64,000 nucleotides of DNA from Sediminibacterium sp. (GCA_007280515.1 QYPL01000005.1:62001-126000); one strand, 5' to 3'; shown: positions 19,908 through 29,117, counted from the stretch's first letter. Made by a program: numbers and translations. Notes: generated from the letters alone by a model not told the origin.

Positions 19908-20884
19908 ACTGGAAATTAGTAAAAATTAATAAACTAAAATTAGTAAGTCTTATTTATTGGGTTTTTCTCACTTACATGATTGCAGCCTTTATTTGGTGGT
20001 ATGTATCATTGGAAAAACAAAATAATGAAATTGCGGCTATTAAATTTCAATCTATTCAATTAAGCGACCCTTCCTTAGCAGCCAAAACCCATGCCATTCA
20101 ATATTTTCAACTCAGAAAGACAAAGCAATTTGTAGGAGAAGGCCTAACTTTTTTACTCTTATTTTTATTGGGGGCTATTTATGTGTACCGCTCCTTGATG
20201 AAACAATTGCGTTATGCCGACCAACAGCAAAATTTTATGATGGCTGTTACCCATGAATTAAAAACACCCATTGCTATTTCACATTTAAATATAGAGACCC
20301 TTTTAAAAAGAGAATTAGACAGTACGCAACAATTAAAATTATTAGAAGCTACTTTAAAAGAAACAAAAAGATTAGATCATTTAAGTACTAATATTTTATT
20401 AACGGCCCAACTAGATATGGGCCAGTACGAGGCCAATAAACAATTAGTTAATTTATCTGAATTGGTGAGACAAACTACTAAATCTTTTCAAGAAAGGTAC
20501 CCTTCTAGAATTTGTAATACCATTATAGAAGACGGTATGGATATACAAGGAGAGCCTTTATTGTTACAATTATTAATTAATAATTTAATCGACAATGCCA
20601 ATAAGTATGCGCCCGTCACGGAGCCTATTTATATTCATTTACAATCGCATCAAAACACTGTTCAGCTTATTGTCAAGGACCAAGGACCAGGCATTGCAGC
20701 TGCCGATAAAAATAAAGTATTTGAAAAATTTTATCGTGTGGGAGCTGAAAGTACCAGAACTACTAAAGGCAGTGGATTAGGCCTTTACCTTTGTAAAAAA
20801 ATTGCTGAATTTCATAATGCGACCATTCAATTAACTGCCAACATACCTACTGGAAGTATATTCACTGTTACTTTTTTTATCTAA
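19904..20884 (+). CDS. Sensor histidine kinase, two-TM type
   Basis: 326 residues. Two membrane helices (about 12-33 and 84-103) enclose a sensor loop of roughly 50 residues; no HAMP or PAS domain is seen. The HisKA helix carries His117 in MAVTHELKTPIA. ATPase motifs follow: N box NLIDNANKYAP, G1 VKDQGPGI, F box FEKFYRVG and G2 KGSGLGLYL. It should autophosphorylate and pass phosphate to the response regulator encoded 4 nt downstream. Linkage to gldH suggests an envelope-related signal, which is only contextual. Confidence 0.92.
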   Translation: MNWKLVKINKLKLVSLIYWVFLTYMIAAFIWWYVSLEKQNNEIAAIKFQSIQLSDPSLAAKTHAIQYFQLRKTKQFVGEGLTFLLLFLLGAIYVYRSLMKQLRYADQQQNFMMAVTHELKTPIAISHLNIETLLKRELDSTQQLKLLEATLKETKRLDHLSTNILLTAQLDMGQYEANKQLVNLSELVRQTTKSFQERYPSRICNTIIEDGMDIQGEPLLLQLLINNLIDNANKYAPVTEPIYIHLQSHQNTVQLIVKDQGPGIAAADKNKVFEKFYRVGAESTRTTKGSGLGLYLCKKIAEFHNATIQLTANIPTGSIFTVTFFI

Positions 20885-20888
20885 TTAC

Positions 20889-21584
20889 ATGAGAAAATTT
20901 GAAATTTTATTGGTAGAGGACGAGGAAAATTTACACGATGCTTTAAAGCTAAATTTAGAGATGGAGGGCTATAGTGTGAGTTCTTCTTATGATGGGGCAA
21001 ATGCCTTAAAGCAAATACAAACGGCACATTTTGATTTAATTATATTAGACATTATGCTTCCCTCTTTAGATGGTTTTGCTATCACAGAAACAGTGAGGCT
21101 TCATAATATAGAAACACCCATATTAATTTTAAGTGCTAAAAATACAAGTGCCAATAGAGTGCAAGGTTTAAAATTAGGTGCAGATGATTATTTAACCAAG
21201 CCTTTTAATTTAGAAGAATTATTATTACGGGTTTCTAAATTAATTCAAAAAACAAATACTTCGAAGCAGCAAGCGAAAATAGAGGAGTATAGTTTTGCAG
21301 GGCATACATTTAATTTCAAATTACAAGAAGCCATTAATAATAAAGGGGAGAAGATAACTTTGACCAAGAAAGAATCTATGCTGCTTCAACTACTTATTGA
21401 AAATAAAAATACAGTGGTCACCAGAGAGAGAATTTTACAGTCGGTATGGGGTTATCAAGTTTTTCCTACCACCCGAACCATCGATAATTTTATTCTAAGC
21501 TTTCGTAAATATTTCGAGCAAGATCCCAAAACGCCGGTTCATTTCATTTCTATAAGAGGCGTGGGCTATAAATTCCTAGATTAG
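20889..21584 (+). CDS. OmpR-family response regulator
   Basis: 231 residues. Receiver domain 1-120 has the acidic pair in LVEDEENL, phospho-acceptor Asp54 in IILDIMLP, a Ser in ILSAKN and the conserved Lys in DDYLTKPFN. The C-terminal winged helix (about 130-230) has the trans_reg_C pattern with LTKKESMLLQLL and TRTIDNFILSFRKYFE. It is the cognate partner of the kinase just upstream and binds DNA as a dimer on phosphorylation. Targets are not visible. Confidence 0.94.
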   Translation: MRKFEILLVEDEENLHDALKLNLEMEGYSVSSSYDGANALKQIQTAHFDLIILDIMLPSLDGFAITETVRLHNIETPILILSAKNTSANRVQGLKLGADDYLTKPFNLEELLLRVSKLIQKTNTSKQQAKIEEYSFAGHTFNFKLQEAINNKGEKITLTKKESMLLQLLIENKNTVVTRERILQSVWGYQVFPTTRTIDNFILSFRKYFEQDPKTPVHFISIRGVGYKFLD

Positions 21585-21645
21585 TCGCTTTTGAATGCAA
21601 TCTTTTGCTGCTTTTCGCGTTAATATTAGTAGTTAACATTTACGC

Positions 21646-22779
21646 ATGTCATTGAAATCTATTTTAGATTATTTAGAACCTATTAATTTAGACCTTCTTT
21701 CCAAGGATGAAGGCTATCGGGATACCCAATTGGGTAAGCATATCAAGGCCAATGAAGGAAGTCTTCCCGATATTAGCCAAGCTGACATGGTCCTTATAGG
21801 CGCCGGGGAATGCAGGGGTGGTGGCTATGCATTAAATGGGCATCAGGCTGCCAATGCAGTAAGAGGGGCCTTGTATTCTCTTTATTATTGGCATACCCAG
21901 GTTTCTATTGTTGATTTAGGCAATGTAAAATTGGGCCAGTCTATTCAAGATAGTTATGCAGCCCTTAGAACGGTTATTTCAGAATTATTACTACAAAATA
22001 AGAAAGTAGTTATCATGGGTGGGTCTCATGACCTTAGTTTAGCTCAATACCATGCCTATACTTCTATACCCACTTTAGTGAACGCCGTAGTGGTGGATGC
22101 AAAGATTGACTTAGACCTAGAAGCCAGGCTTCCAGCCGACCATTTTTTAGAGGAACTTTTTACTGGGCTTCCGAATCATTTAAATCACTATGCGCATATC
22201 GGATTCCAAAGTTATTTTATGCATCCGCATATGTTAGAGACCATCGATAAACTAAGATTTGATTGTTATCGTTTGGGTAAGGTGAGAGAAGATATTGAAG
22301 AAATGGAACCTGCCATTCGTGATAGTCATATGATGAGCTTTGATATTAGCGCCATTCAAAATGCACAAGCTCCTGCCAATTTAATTACGCCGAATGGTTT
22401 AAATGGAGAAGAGGCTTGTATTTTAATGCAGTATGCGGGTATGAGTTGGAAAACTAGTACCATCGGGCTATTTGGCTATCAGGCTGAATTAGATAATAAT
22501 GGATTGACGGCTATTCAAATGGCTCAAATGATATGGTATGTGATAGATGGTATTCAGAAAGGGAAAAAGGAATCGCCCTTGTCGGATGCAGAAAGGTTTA
22601 AAGAATTTCATATTGCCTTTTCAGATATAGAAACTAATTTTTTACAAAGTAAGACCACTGGAAGATGGTGGATGCAAACACATAATAATCAATGGGCTCC
22701 TTGTAGTTATAAAGATTATTTAGTAGCTTCCAATAACGAAATTCCAGAAAGATGGCTAAGAGCATTAGAAAGGGAATAA
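21646..22779 (+). CDS. Ureohydrolase-fold protein, degenerate arginase/HutG-like
   Basis: 377 residues with the arginase/agmatinase/formimidoylglutamase fold. The three metal-binding motifs are altered: GGSHDLS keeps His128, the usual DAHxD reads DAKID (D151, K153, D155), and the usual SFDxDxxDP reads SFDISAI (D233, S235). Two of the six ligands of a binuclear Mn site are therefore missing. Such proteins are often labelled formimidoylglutamase in Bacteroidota, but this sequence does not support that reaction. The C-terminus, with RWWMQ and a CSYKDYLVASNNEIPERWLRAL-like tail, is well ordered, so it is not a pseudogene. The downstream peptidase gene begins inside its last 28 nt. Confidence 0.8.
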   Translation: MSLKSILDYLEPINLDLLSKDEGYRDTQLGKHIKANEGSLPDISQADMVLIGAGECRGGGYALNGHQAANAVRGALYSLYYWHTQVSIVDLGNVKLGQSIQDSYAALRTVISELLLQNKKVVIMGGSHDLSLAQYHAYTSIPTLVNAVVVDAKIDLDLEARLPADHFLEELFTGLPNHLNHYAHIGFQSYFMHPHMLETIDKLRFDCYRLGKVREDIEEMEPAIRDSHMMSFDISAIQNAQAPANLITPNGLNGEEACILMQYAGMSWKTSTIGLFGYQAELDNNGLTAIQMAQMIWYVIDGIQKGKKESPLSDAERFKEFHIAFSDIETNFLQSKTTGRWWMQTHNNQWAPCSYKDYLVASNNEIPERWLRALERE

Positions 22780-24065
22780 ATTTTCCCAGCGTATTTACAT
22801 TCATTTTATTGTTACTGAGTTCTGCTTGTTCTGTTCGCCAGGCACAGAAAACATTATTAGCAGACCCTGCTTTAAAAGGAGCCCATGTGGGTGTGGCAGT
22901 CTATAACGTTCCTAAAGAAAAATGGGTAGACCGTCACTTAAGTGATTTATACTATACCCCTGCAAGTAATACTAAAATTCTTTCTTGTTATTTAGGTATG
23001 CGCTTTTTAGGCGATTCTATACCTAGTTGGAAAATGGCAGAAAACAAAGACAGTATTTTTTTATTGCCCTTAGGCGATCCTAGTTTTTTACATCCCGATT
23101 TTGCTTACCAACCAATTGCCGATTTAATTCGCCAAACAAAAAAGCAAGTAGTTCTATGTTTCCCCGATAAGGCCGATGACTTTGCGATGTATGGAAAAGG
23201 TTGGGCTTGGGATGATTATCCATATGACTATCAACCAGAAAGAAATAGATTAAATATTTATGGCAATGTACTTACCGTTACTAAATCAAAAAACGGAATA
23301 CATATTCAGCCTAGTTTATTTACAAAAAATCAGGCAGTGCCAAAAGAGTTTACGCAGTGGTCAAGAGATAAATTGTCAAATCAATTTTTTGCCACGGGCA
23401 GAACTATTAAAGACAGCTTACAACAAATTCCATTTATTACCGATACCACTTATGCCTTAGCAAAAGCCTTATTAGAAGATACATTGCACCCCGCCTTTCC
23501 TATTGCTATTCAAAAAGGTTGGCATCAAAATAACGGGCATATTGTCAAATCAGTGCCTACCGATAGTCTATTAAAAATTATGATGCATAGAAGTGATAAC
23601 TTTTTTGCAGAGCAAGTTTTTTTAATGGCAAGTGAACAAATCTTAGGCACCATTAATGATGAAGCCTTGGTGGATACTATTTTAAAATTGGACTTTAGTT
23701 TTTTCCCTCAAACCCCACAATGGGCAGACGGTAGTGGACTAAGTCGCTTTAATTTAAATACGCCTGAAAACTATGTGGCCTTGTTGAAAAAAATGGAAAA
23801 CGATTTTAGCTTAACGCGTATTAAAGGCGTTTTCGCGCAAGGAGGCAAGGGTACTTTGTCTGCTTATTATAAAAATATTCCGGGAGAATTGTATGCTAAA
23901 ACAGGTACCCTAGGAAATCAAGTGGCGCTGAGTGGTTATATCATTACCAATAAAGGAACACATTTATTATTTTCGGTTCTAGTAGCAAATCATCTAAGCC
24001 CTAGCAGTTCTCCAGTAAGAAAAGCGGTGGAAGCCTATTTAACAAGTATCATGAAGCTAAACTAG
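22752..24065 (+). CDS. dacB: PBP4-type D-Ala-D-Ala carboxypeptidase/endopeptidase, lipoprotein
   Basis: 437 residues, MEROPS family S13. A lipoprotein signal (Cys26 in LSSAC) puts it in the periplasm, membrane-anchored. Catalytic triad motifs are all present: SNTK with Ser72 and Lys75, SDN at 281-283, and KTG at 383-385. It trims or cleaves peptidoglycan cross-links. It starts 28 nt before the end of the ureohydrolase-like gene, so the two are translationally linked. The 3' end is remarkable: its last codons and stop are copied in a 15-bp tandem array. Family is sure; the symbol is by homology. Confidence 0.9.
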   Translation: MAKSIRKGINFPSVFTFILLLLSSACSVRQAQKTLLADPALKGAHVGVAVYNVPKEKWVDRHLSDLYYTPASNTKILSCYLGMRFLGDSIPSWKMAENKDSIFLLPLGDPSFLHPDFAYQPIADLIRQTKKQVVLCFPDKADDFAMYGKGWAWDDYPYDYQPERNRLNIYGNVLTVTKSKNGIHIQPSLFTKNQAVPKEFTQWSRDKLSNQFFATGRTIKDSLQQIPFITDTTYALAKALLEDTLHPAFPIAIQKGWHQNNGHIVKSVPTDSLLKIMMHRSDNFFAEQVFLMASEQILGTINDEALVDTILKLDFSFFPQTPQWADGSGLSRFNLNTPENYVALLKKMENDFSLTRIKGVFAQGGKGTLSAYYKNIPGELYAKTGTLGNQVALSGYIITNKGTHLLFSVLVANHLSPSSSPVRKAVEAYLTSIMKLN

Positions 24066-24125
24066 GTAAAGTTGAGCTAGGTAAACTCGAATTAGGAAAG
24101 GTTGAATTAAATAAAGCTGAACTAA
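24056..24125. repeat. 15-bp tandem array carrying five in-frame stop codons
   Basis: Units of the type GCTAAACTAGGTAAA recur 4.7 times from 24056, diverged by substitutions only and never by indels. The first unit holds the real dacB stop (TAG 24063-24065). The others place in-frame stops at 24078, 24093, 24108 and 24123. The array ends at 24125 and the mutL stop codon begins at 24126, so it fills the whole space between the two convergent genes. Confidence 0.9.
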
Positions 24126-25979
24126 TTATTTACTAAACAAGCCATCTAAATAATCTTCTTTTAATTCAACATAGGTAGGTGCTCCAGAAGCGGTAATAGT
24201 TGGAATATCGCAGTCTGACAAAGACTCAATCAAGGCATGCATTTCTTTGTGACTTAGCGCCTGACCTGCTTTAATAGCCATTTGACGCGCCATGCAGCGA
24301 ATCAATTTTTCTCTTTTGCTAAATTTTATATCTCCACTAAAATGTTTAAACTGTTCTAGTAGTAATTCAATTGCATTTTTTTCATTACCTGAAATGACGT
24401 CTGCAGGAATGCCTTGTATAATAAAACTATTTTGACCAAAGGGTTCAATTTCATATCCAATAAGGGCAAGGTCTTCAATAATATCTTCTAGTAGTATGGC
24501 ATCACTCACGCTTAATTCTAATACCACTGGAAATAAACTTTTTTGAGTAGCATGAGGCTGTACGCTGGCCTTTTGGAATTTTTCATACAATACTCTCTCG
24601 TGCGCTAATTGTTGGTGAATAATAATTACTCCACTATTGGAGGGCGCTAATATATAAGTTTGATGTAACTGAAGCAGACTTGTCGTTTCTTCAATTTGTA
24701 GTGGGTTGCCTTCTTTGTATAAACCCATGGAAGAGGCTTTTACAATATAGGATTCACCAGCTGCATCCAGCCCTTCATTCGAAGAAGGAATGTCTGTAAA
24801 AAAACTTTTCCAGTCTTGCTTAGCAGCATTCCCAGTTCTTGAAATTAAATGCGCTTGATTTTTCTTACTGAAGCCTTCATACAAAGACTGCTTAGTAGTA
24901 TTATTATACTTTTCGTCGGTAAAAGGTTTTTGAATCGCATCTAATTGTTGAATATTCGCATCCAAAGAAAAATCCAATGACGGTGCTACACTAAATTGTG
25001 CTAAGGCATGTCTTACGGCTGCTTGCACAAAGGCGTAAATTATTTTATCGTCTTCAAATTTTATTTCTTGCTTGGTAGGATGCACGTTAATGTCTACTTG
25101 TGCTGGATCTACATCAATGTATAATAAATAGCTAGGAAAATTTTCTTTAGCAATCAAACCTTCAAAGGCGTTGGCTACTGCGTGGTGTAAGTAAGCGCTT
25201 TTAATAAAACGACGGTTTACAAAAAAGTATTGGTCGCTTCTTGTTTTTTTAGCAGTATCGGGTTTGCCTACAAAGCCTGTAATGGTTAAGTAGTCGGTCT
25301 TTTCACCTACTGTTACGAGCTTCGTTTGATAGGCATTGCCTAAAACTTGTATAGCTCTTTGTTTAAAACTACCACCATCCCAATGATATACATCTTGTCC
25401 ATTGCTAGACAAACTAAAATAAATTTCCGGGAATGCGAGGGCTACTCTTGTAAATTCTTCAATGATATGTTTAAGCTCGGCGCTATTACTTTTTAAAAAA
25501 TTTCTTCTAGCAGGTACATTGAAAAATAAATTTTTCATACTTATACTAGTACCCACTGGACAAGCTATAGCACTTGTATCTGTCACTTTACTATTTTCAA
25601 TTTCAACAGCGGTACCCATTTCATCTTCTACTCTTCTGGTTTTTAAACTTACTTGTGCCACCGCAGCAATAGAAGCCAAGGCTTCTCCACGAAAGCCCAT
25701 GGTTCTAATTTGAAATAAATCTTCGATGGTACTTATTTTACTGGTGGCATGACGGGCAAATGCATTTTGCGCATCGGTGGCATTCATGCCCTTTCCATTG
25801 TCAATGACCTGAATCAGGGCCTTGCCCGCATCATTGACTAGTAATTTAATTTCGGTGGCATCAGCATCTACCGCATTTTCTAGTAGTTCCTTTACCGCGC
25901 TGGCAGGTCTTTGTATAACCTCACCTGCCGCTATTTGATTGGCAATGTGGTCTGGCAGTAAATGAATGGTATCGGGCAA
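24126..25979 (-). CDS. mutL: DNA mismatch repair protein MutL, altered endonuclease domain
   Basis: 617 residues. The N-terminal GHKL ATPase is intact: IAAGEVIQRPASAVKELLEN, DNGKGM and GFRGEALASIA. The C-terminal dimerisation domain is present, but its endonuclease motifs are not canonical. The DQHAxxE motif reads HQQLAHE (His455 replaces the metal-binding Asp), and the CPHGRP motif near the end reads TASGAP. The ACxxxxK-like segment CMARQMAIKAG is retained. By comparison with B. subtilis MutL this predicts loss of nicking activity, so strand incision may need another nuclease. It diverges from pepF and abuts the 15-bp array. Confidence 0.95.
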   Translation of the reverse strand: MPDTIHLLPDHIANQIAAGEVIQRPASAVKELLENAVDADATEIKLLVNDAGKALIQVIDNGKGMNATDAQNAFARHATSKISTIEDLFQIRTMGFRGEALASIAAVAQVSLKTRRVEDEMGTAVEIENSKVTDTSAIACPVGTSISMKNLFFNVPARRNFLKSNSAELKHIIEEFTRVALAFPEIYFSLSSNGQDVYHWDGGSFKQRAIQVLGNAYQTKLVTVGEKTDYLTITGFVGKPDTAKKTRSDQYFFVNRRFIKSAYLHHAVANAFEGLIAKENFPSYLLYIDVDPAQVDINVHPTKQEIKFEDDKIIYAFVQAAVRHALAQFSVAPSLDFSLDANIQQLDAIQKPFTDEKYNNTTKQSLYEGFSKKNQAHLISRTGNAAKQDWKSFFTDIPSSNEGLDAAGESYIVKASSMGLYKEGNPLQIEETTSLLQLHQTYILAPSNSGVIIIHQQLAHERVLYEKFQKASVQPHATQKSLFPVVLELSVSDAILLEDIIEDLALIGYEIEPFGQNSFIIQGIPADVISGNEKNAIELLLEQFKHFSGDIKFSKREKLIRCMARQMAIKAGQALSHKEMHALIESLSDCDIPTITASGAPTYVELKEDYLDGLFSK

Positions 25980-26010
25980 TTTTAGTCACTTTTGAACTGT
26001 GTAAAAGTAG

Positions 26011-26018
26011 TAAATTTG
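26011..26018 (+). promoter_or_regulatory. TAnnTTTG promoter box of the M3 peptidase gene
   Basis: TAAATTTG is a perfect -7 box 19 nt before the ATG at 26038. TTTG at 25991-25994 lies 16 nt upstream as the possible -33 element. The spacer to mutL is only 58 nt, so both divergent promoters must overlap. Confidence 0.6.
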
Positions 26019-26037
26019 CCACTTAAATTACCATATA

Positions 26038-27762
26038 ATGACAAGAACAGCAGACATTCAAAAACTAAGCCATCAGTTTCTACCTACCGATGCTGTTATA
26101 ACCAATTGGGAGGGCCTAGAGCCTTATTTCAAGACTTTATTAGCCCAAGATTTAGATTCGGTAGCCACCCTTGAAAAATGGCTTCAAAACCTAAGTGAAC
26201 TAGAGGCCTTTATAAGTGAGGATGCTTGTTGGAGACAAATCAAAATGACCTGCGATACCACCGATAAATCTTTAGAAGAATCCTTCAATTTTTTCTGCAT
26301 GGAGATACAACCCAAAATGCAACCTTATGCAGATGCACTGAATAAAAAATTAATCGCCTGTCCATTTACTGCAGACTTAGATCAGTCTGCTTATTTCACC
26401 TATTTACGATCGGTCAAAAAAAGTATTGAACTTTTTAGAGAAGAAAATATTCCTATTCAAGCGGAGTTAAGTGTATTACAACAACAATATGGAACCATTG
26501 CAGGAAAAATGACGATTCAATTTAAGGAGCAAGAATATACATTACAACAAGCAGCTCAGTTTTTAGAAAATCCAGATAGAGCTATTCGTGAAGAAGTGTA
26601 TCTTAAAATTCAAGAGCGTCGTTTGCAAGATCAAACCAGTATGCATGATTTATTTTCTAGCTTAATTCAAAAAAGAAATCAGGTAGCTACCAATGCAGGC
26701 TTTGCCAATTATAGAGATTATAAATTTCAAGAGTTGGGAAGATTTGATTATTCTAAAGATGATTGTTATCAATTTCATCAAGCCATTAAATTACATGTGC
26801 TTCCACTGATTGATAAAATTTATGCACGTAAAAAAAAGAAATTAGTACTATCTACTTTAAAGCCTTGGGATACAGAAGCAGAGCCAGCAGGCATAGCCCC
26901 TTTAAAACCATTTTCAGACGGTAAGGATTTATACAATAAATCGGTAGCTTGTTTTGAAAAATTGAATCCATTTTTTGCAGACTGCTTACGCAAGATGGAT
27001 GAACTCAAGCATTTTGATTTAGAAAGTAGAAAAGGAAAAGCGCCGGGTGGATATAATTGCCCCTTAGCTGAATCGGGGGCGCCTTTTATTTTTATGAATG
27101 CAGCTGGACAAATGAGTGATGTAACTACCATGGTGCATGAAGGTGGTCATGCCATACATTCTTTTTTAGCACATCCGCTTTCTTTAACGGCCTTTAAAGA
27201 ATATCCAATGGAAATGGCTGAAGTGGCAAGTATGTCAATGGAATTATTTACCATGAATCATTGGCAAAGCTTTTTTGATAATGAAGAAGATTTAAATAGA
27301 GCAAAGGAGCATCAGTTAGAAAGAACCATTACTATATTTCCTTGGATTGCTATTATTGATAAGTTTCAACATTGGGTTTATGAAAATGCTTTGCATACCA
27401 TAGAAGAGCGCACGGCTTCTTGGAAAAATATTGTAGCTGAATTTTCTACCGACAGCATTGACTATTCAGGTTTAGATATGTATAGAGCTATAGGATGGCA
27501 AAGACAACTGCATTTATTTGAAGTACCTTTTTATTATATTGAATATGGGATTGCACAATTAGGTGCTATTGGCATGTGGATGCAGTATCAAAAAAATCCG
27601 ACAGAGGCTTTAGAGAATTATATGAATGCTTTAAGCTTGGGGGGAACTAAAACCTTACCTGAATTATATAAAACAGCAGGCATTGAATTTAATTTCTCAC
27701 CTGATTATGTAAAAAAATTAATGGATTTTACAAATCAGGAATTAGAAAAATTATACGCTTAA
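26038..27762 (+). CDS. pepF: M3 family oligoendopeptidase, PepF-like
   Basis: 574 residues, a zinc metallopeptidase of the thimet oligopeptidase/PepF family that degrades short peptides in the cytoplasm; no signal peptide is present. The active site reads VHEGGHAIHSF with the HExxH His pair near residues 366-370, and the third ligand Glu lies in MEMAEVASMSMELF about 25 residues later. The long helical N-terminal lobe is complete. The gene ends one base before the convergent ricT stop, so no intergenic terminator exists between them. Confidence 0.93.
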   Translation: MTRTADIQKLSHQFLPTDAVITNWEGLEPYFKTLLAQDLDSVATLEKWLQNLSELEAFISEDACWRQIKMTCDTTDKSLEESFNFFCMEIQPKMQPYADALNKKLIACPFTADLDQSAYFTYLRSVKKSIELFREENIPIQAELSVLQQQYGTIAGKMTIQFKEQEYTLQQAAQFLENPDRAIREEVYLKIQERRLQDQTSMHDLFSSLIQKRNQVATNAGFANYRDYKFQELGRFDYSKDDCYQFHQAIKLHVLPLIDKIYARKKKKLVLSTLKPWDTEAEPAGIAPLKPFSDGKDLYNKSVACFEKLNPFFADCLRKMDELKHFDLESRKGKAPGGYNCPLAESGAPFIFMNAAGQMSDVTTMVHEGGHAIHSFLAHPLSLTAFKEYPMEMAEVASMSMELFTMNHWQSFFDNEEDLNRAKEHQLERTITIFPWIAIIDKFQHWVYENALHTIEERTASWKNIVAEFSTDSIDYSGLDMYRAIGWQRQLHLFEVPFYYIEYGIAQLGAIGMWMQYQKNPTEALENYMNALSLGGTKTLPELYKTAGIEFNFSPDYVKKLMDFTNQELEKLYA

Positions 27763-29043
27763 TTAATTTGCGCTTGGATTATTCGGTCCGCTGTTAGGGC
27801 CATTATTAGGTCTCGGTCCATTGTTAGGTCTTGGTCCGCTGTTAGGTCTGGCACCATTATTGGGTCTGGGTCCGTTACTTGGTCCATTATTAGGTCTATT
27901 ATTTGGTCCGTTATTAGGACGGTTATCGTTTCTTTGCTGGTCTCTTCTTCTGCGGTCATTCTTTTCCAATGAACGTAAACTTATCTGACCTACTAATTCT
28001 ACAAATTCTGGTTCTACCTCTTTATTTTTACTGGTAATTTCTACTGCTTCAAGTTCCTCTACTGCAATACCTTGCTTGTTTAATTTTTTAATTTCAATAA
28101 CACGGTCAATGGTTAAAGGGTAATGCTTGGTATTATTAGGAAGGGTGTACCACATTAAATTTTTGAAAATATCTTTCTTAATTAAAAATGCCTGACCCAT
28201 TATTGTTTGAAGTGTATCTGCGTAGTCAGGAAAACCTTGTAAGGCATCTAAATAAGTATCTAATTCAAAATTTAAGCAACATTTTAATCTACCACATTGA
28301 CCACTCAATTTTGTTTGGTTAATAGATAAGTTTTGATAACGCGCAGCAGTGGTATTCACGCTTTTGAAATCGTGTAACCAAGTACTGCAACAAAGTTCTC
28401 TTCCACAACTTCCAATTCCACCTACTTTCGCAGCTTCTTGTCTAATACCAATTTGACGCATTTCCACTTTCACTTTAAACTCACCAGCAAAAGTTCTAAT
28501 TAATTCTCTAAAATCAATTCTATCGTCAGCTGTATAAAAGAAAGTTCCTTTTTTACCATCGGCCTGTAATTCTACTTCACTTAATTTCATTTCCAATCGA
28601 AGGTCTCTGGCAGCGGCACGACTACGGGACAACATGGCGGCTTCTCTACTTTTGCTAATATGGTAGGTTTCTAAATCTCTTTCGTTACTCGGTCTTAATA
28701 TTTTTTTCATCTCAGGACTAAATTCATCCGTCCCTCTTTTCTTTAATTGTATACGCACAAGTTCACCCGTCAAGGCAATTTCTCCTAGGTCAAATCCATT
28801 GACGCCTTCTACGGTAACGTAGTCGCCTTTTTCAAAATGTTGTGAACTGGTGTTTCTAAAGAATTCTTTTCTACTGCCTTGTTTGAAGCTAACTTCTACT
28901 ACTTTGCATTGTGTAGCGGCATCGTCGATAGGTAAATCGCGTAACCAATCATGGACATTCAGTCTGTTACAACCTCCTGTACTACAGCCTCCATTACTTT
29001 TACACCCGTTTGGTGTTCCTGTTCCACAAGATCCACATCCCAT
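27763..29043 (-). CDS. ricT: PSP1/RicT family protein with Cys-rich start and NGP-rich tail
   Basis: 426 residues. The N-terminus is a Cys-rich segment with seven Cys in the first 25 residues. The PSP1 domain (about 55-290) includes CGRELCCSTWLHDFKS and GQCGRLKCCLNFE, Cys clusters shared with B. subtilis RicT (YaaT), which forms an iron-sulfur complex acting with RNase Y. Whether that RNA-processing role holds in Bacteroidota is not established. The last 60 or so residues are low-complexity N, G, P and R repeats (RPNNGP). The gene lies 74 nt downstream of holB on the same strand, as is common in the phylum. Confidence 0.9.
   Translation of the reverse strand: MGCGSCGTGTPNGCKSNGGCSTGGCNRLNVHDWLRDLPIDDAATQCKVVEVSFKQGSRKEFFRNTSSQHFEKGDYVTVEGVNGFDLGEIALTGELVRIQLKKRGTDEFSPEMKKILRPSNERDLETYHISKSREAAMLSRSRAAARDLRLEMKLSEVELQADGKKGTFFYTADDRIDFRELIRTFAGEFKVKVEMRQIGIRQEAAKVGGIGSCGRELCCSTWLHDFKSVNTTAARYQNLSINQTKLSGQCGRLKCCLNFELDTYLDALQGFPDYADTLQTIMGQAFLIKKDIFKNLMWYTLPNNTKHYPLTIDRVIEIKKLNKQGIAVEELEAVEITSKNKEVEPEFVELVGQISLRSLEKNDRRRRDQQRNDNRPNNGPNNRPNNGPSNGPRPNNGARPNSGPRPNNGPRPNNGPNSGPNNPSAN
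27770..27935. repeat. Low-complexity coding repeat, ricT 3' end
   Basis: On the minus strand this encodes successive RPNNGP / PNSGP-like units from imperfect 15- to 18-bp repeats. It lies inside the ricT reading frame and keeps it. Such tracts often vary in copy number between strains. Confidence 0.8.
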
Positions 29044-29117
29044 ATTATGTAAGTTCTACTGTTAATGAATAAAAATACCGTGCCTTGCTTCTTTTCTCTA
29101 GTTCTCTCGCTTACTTG

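Noticed and set aside
24056-24125. Short tandem array as a CRISPR or operator cluster
   Set aside because: Units are contiguous 15-mers without spacers and derive from the 3' end of the upstream gene.
27763-27960. Regular repeats that look like a CRISPR array or satellite
   Set aside because: They lie within the ricT frame, encode a continuous RPNNGP tail and have no spacers.
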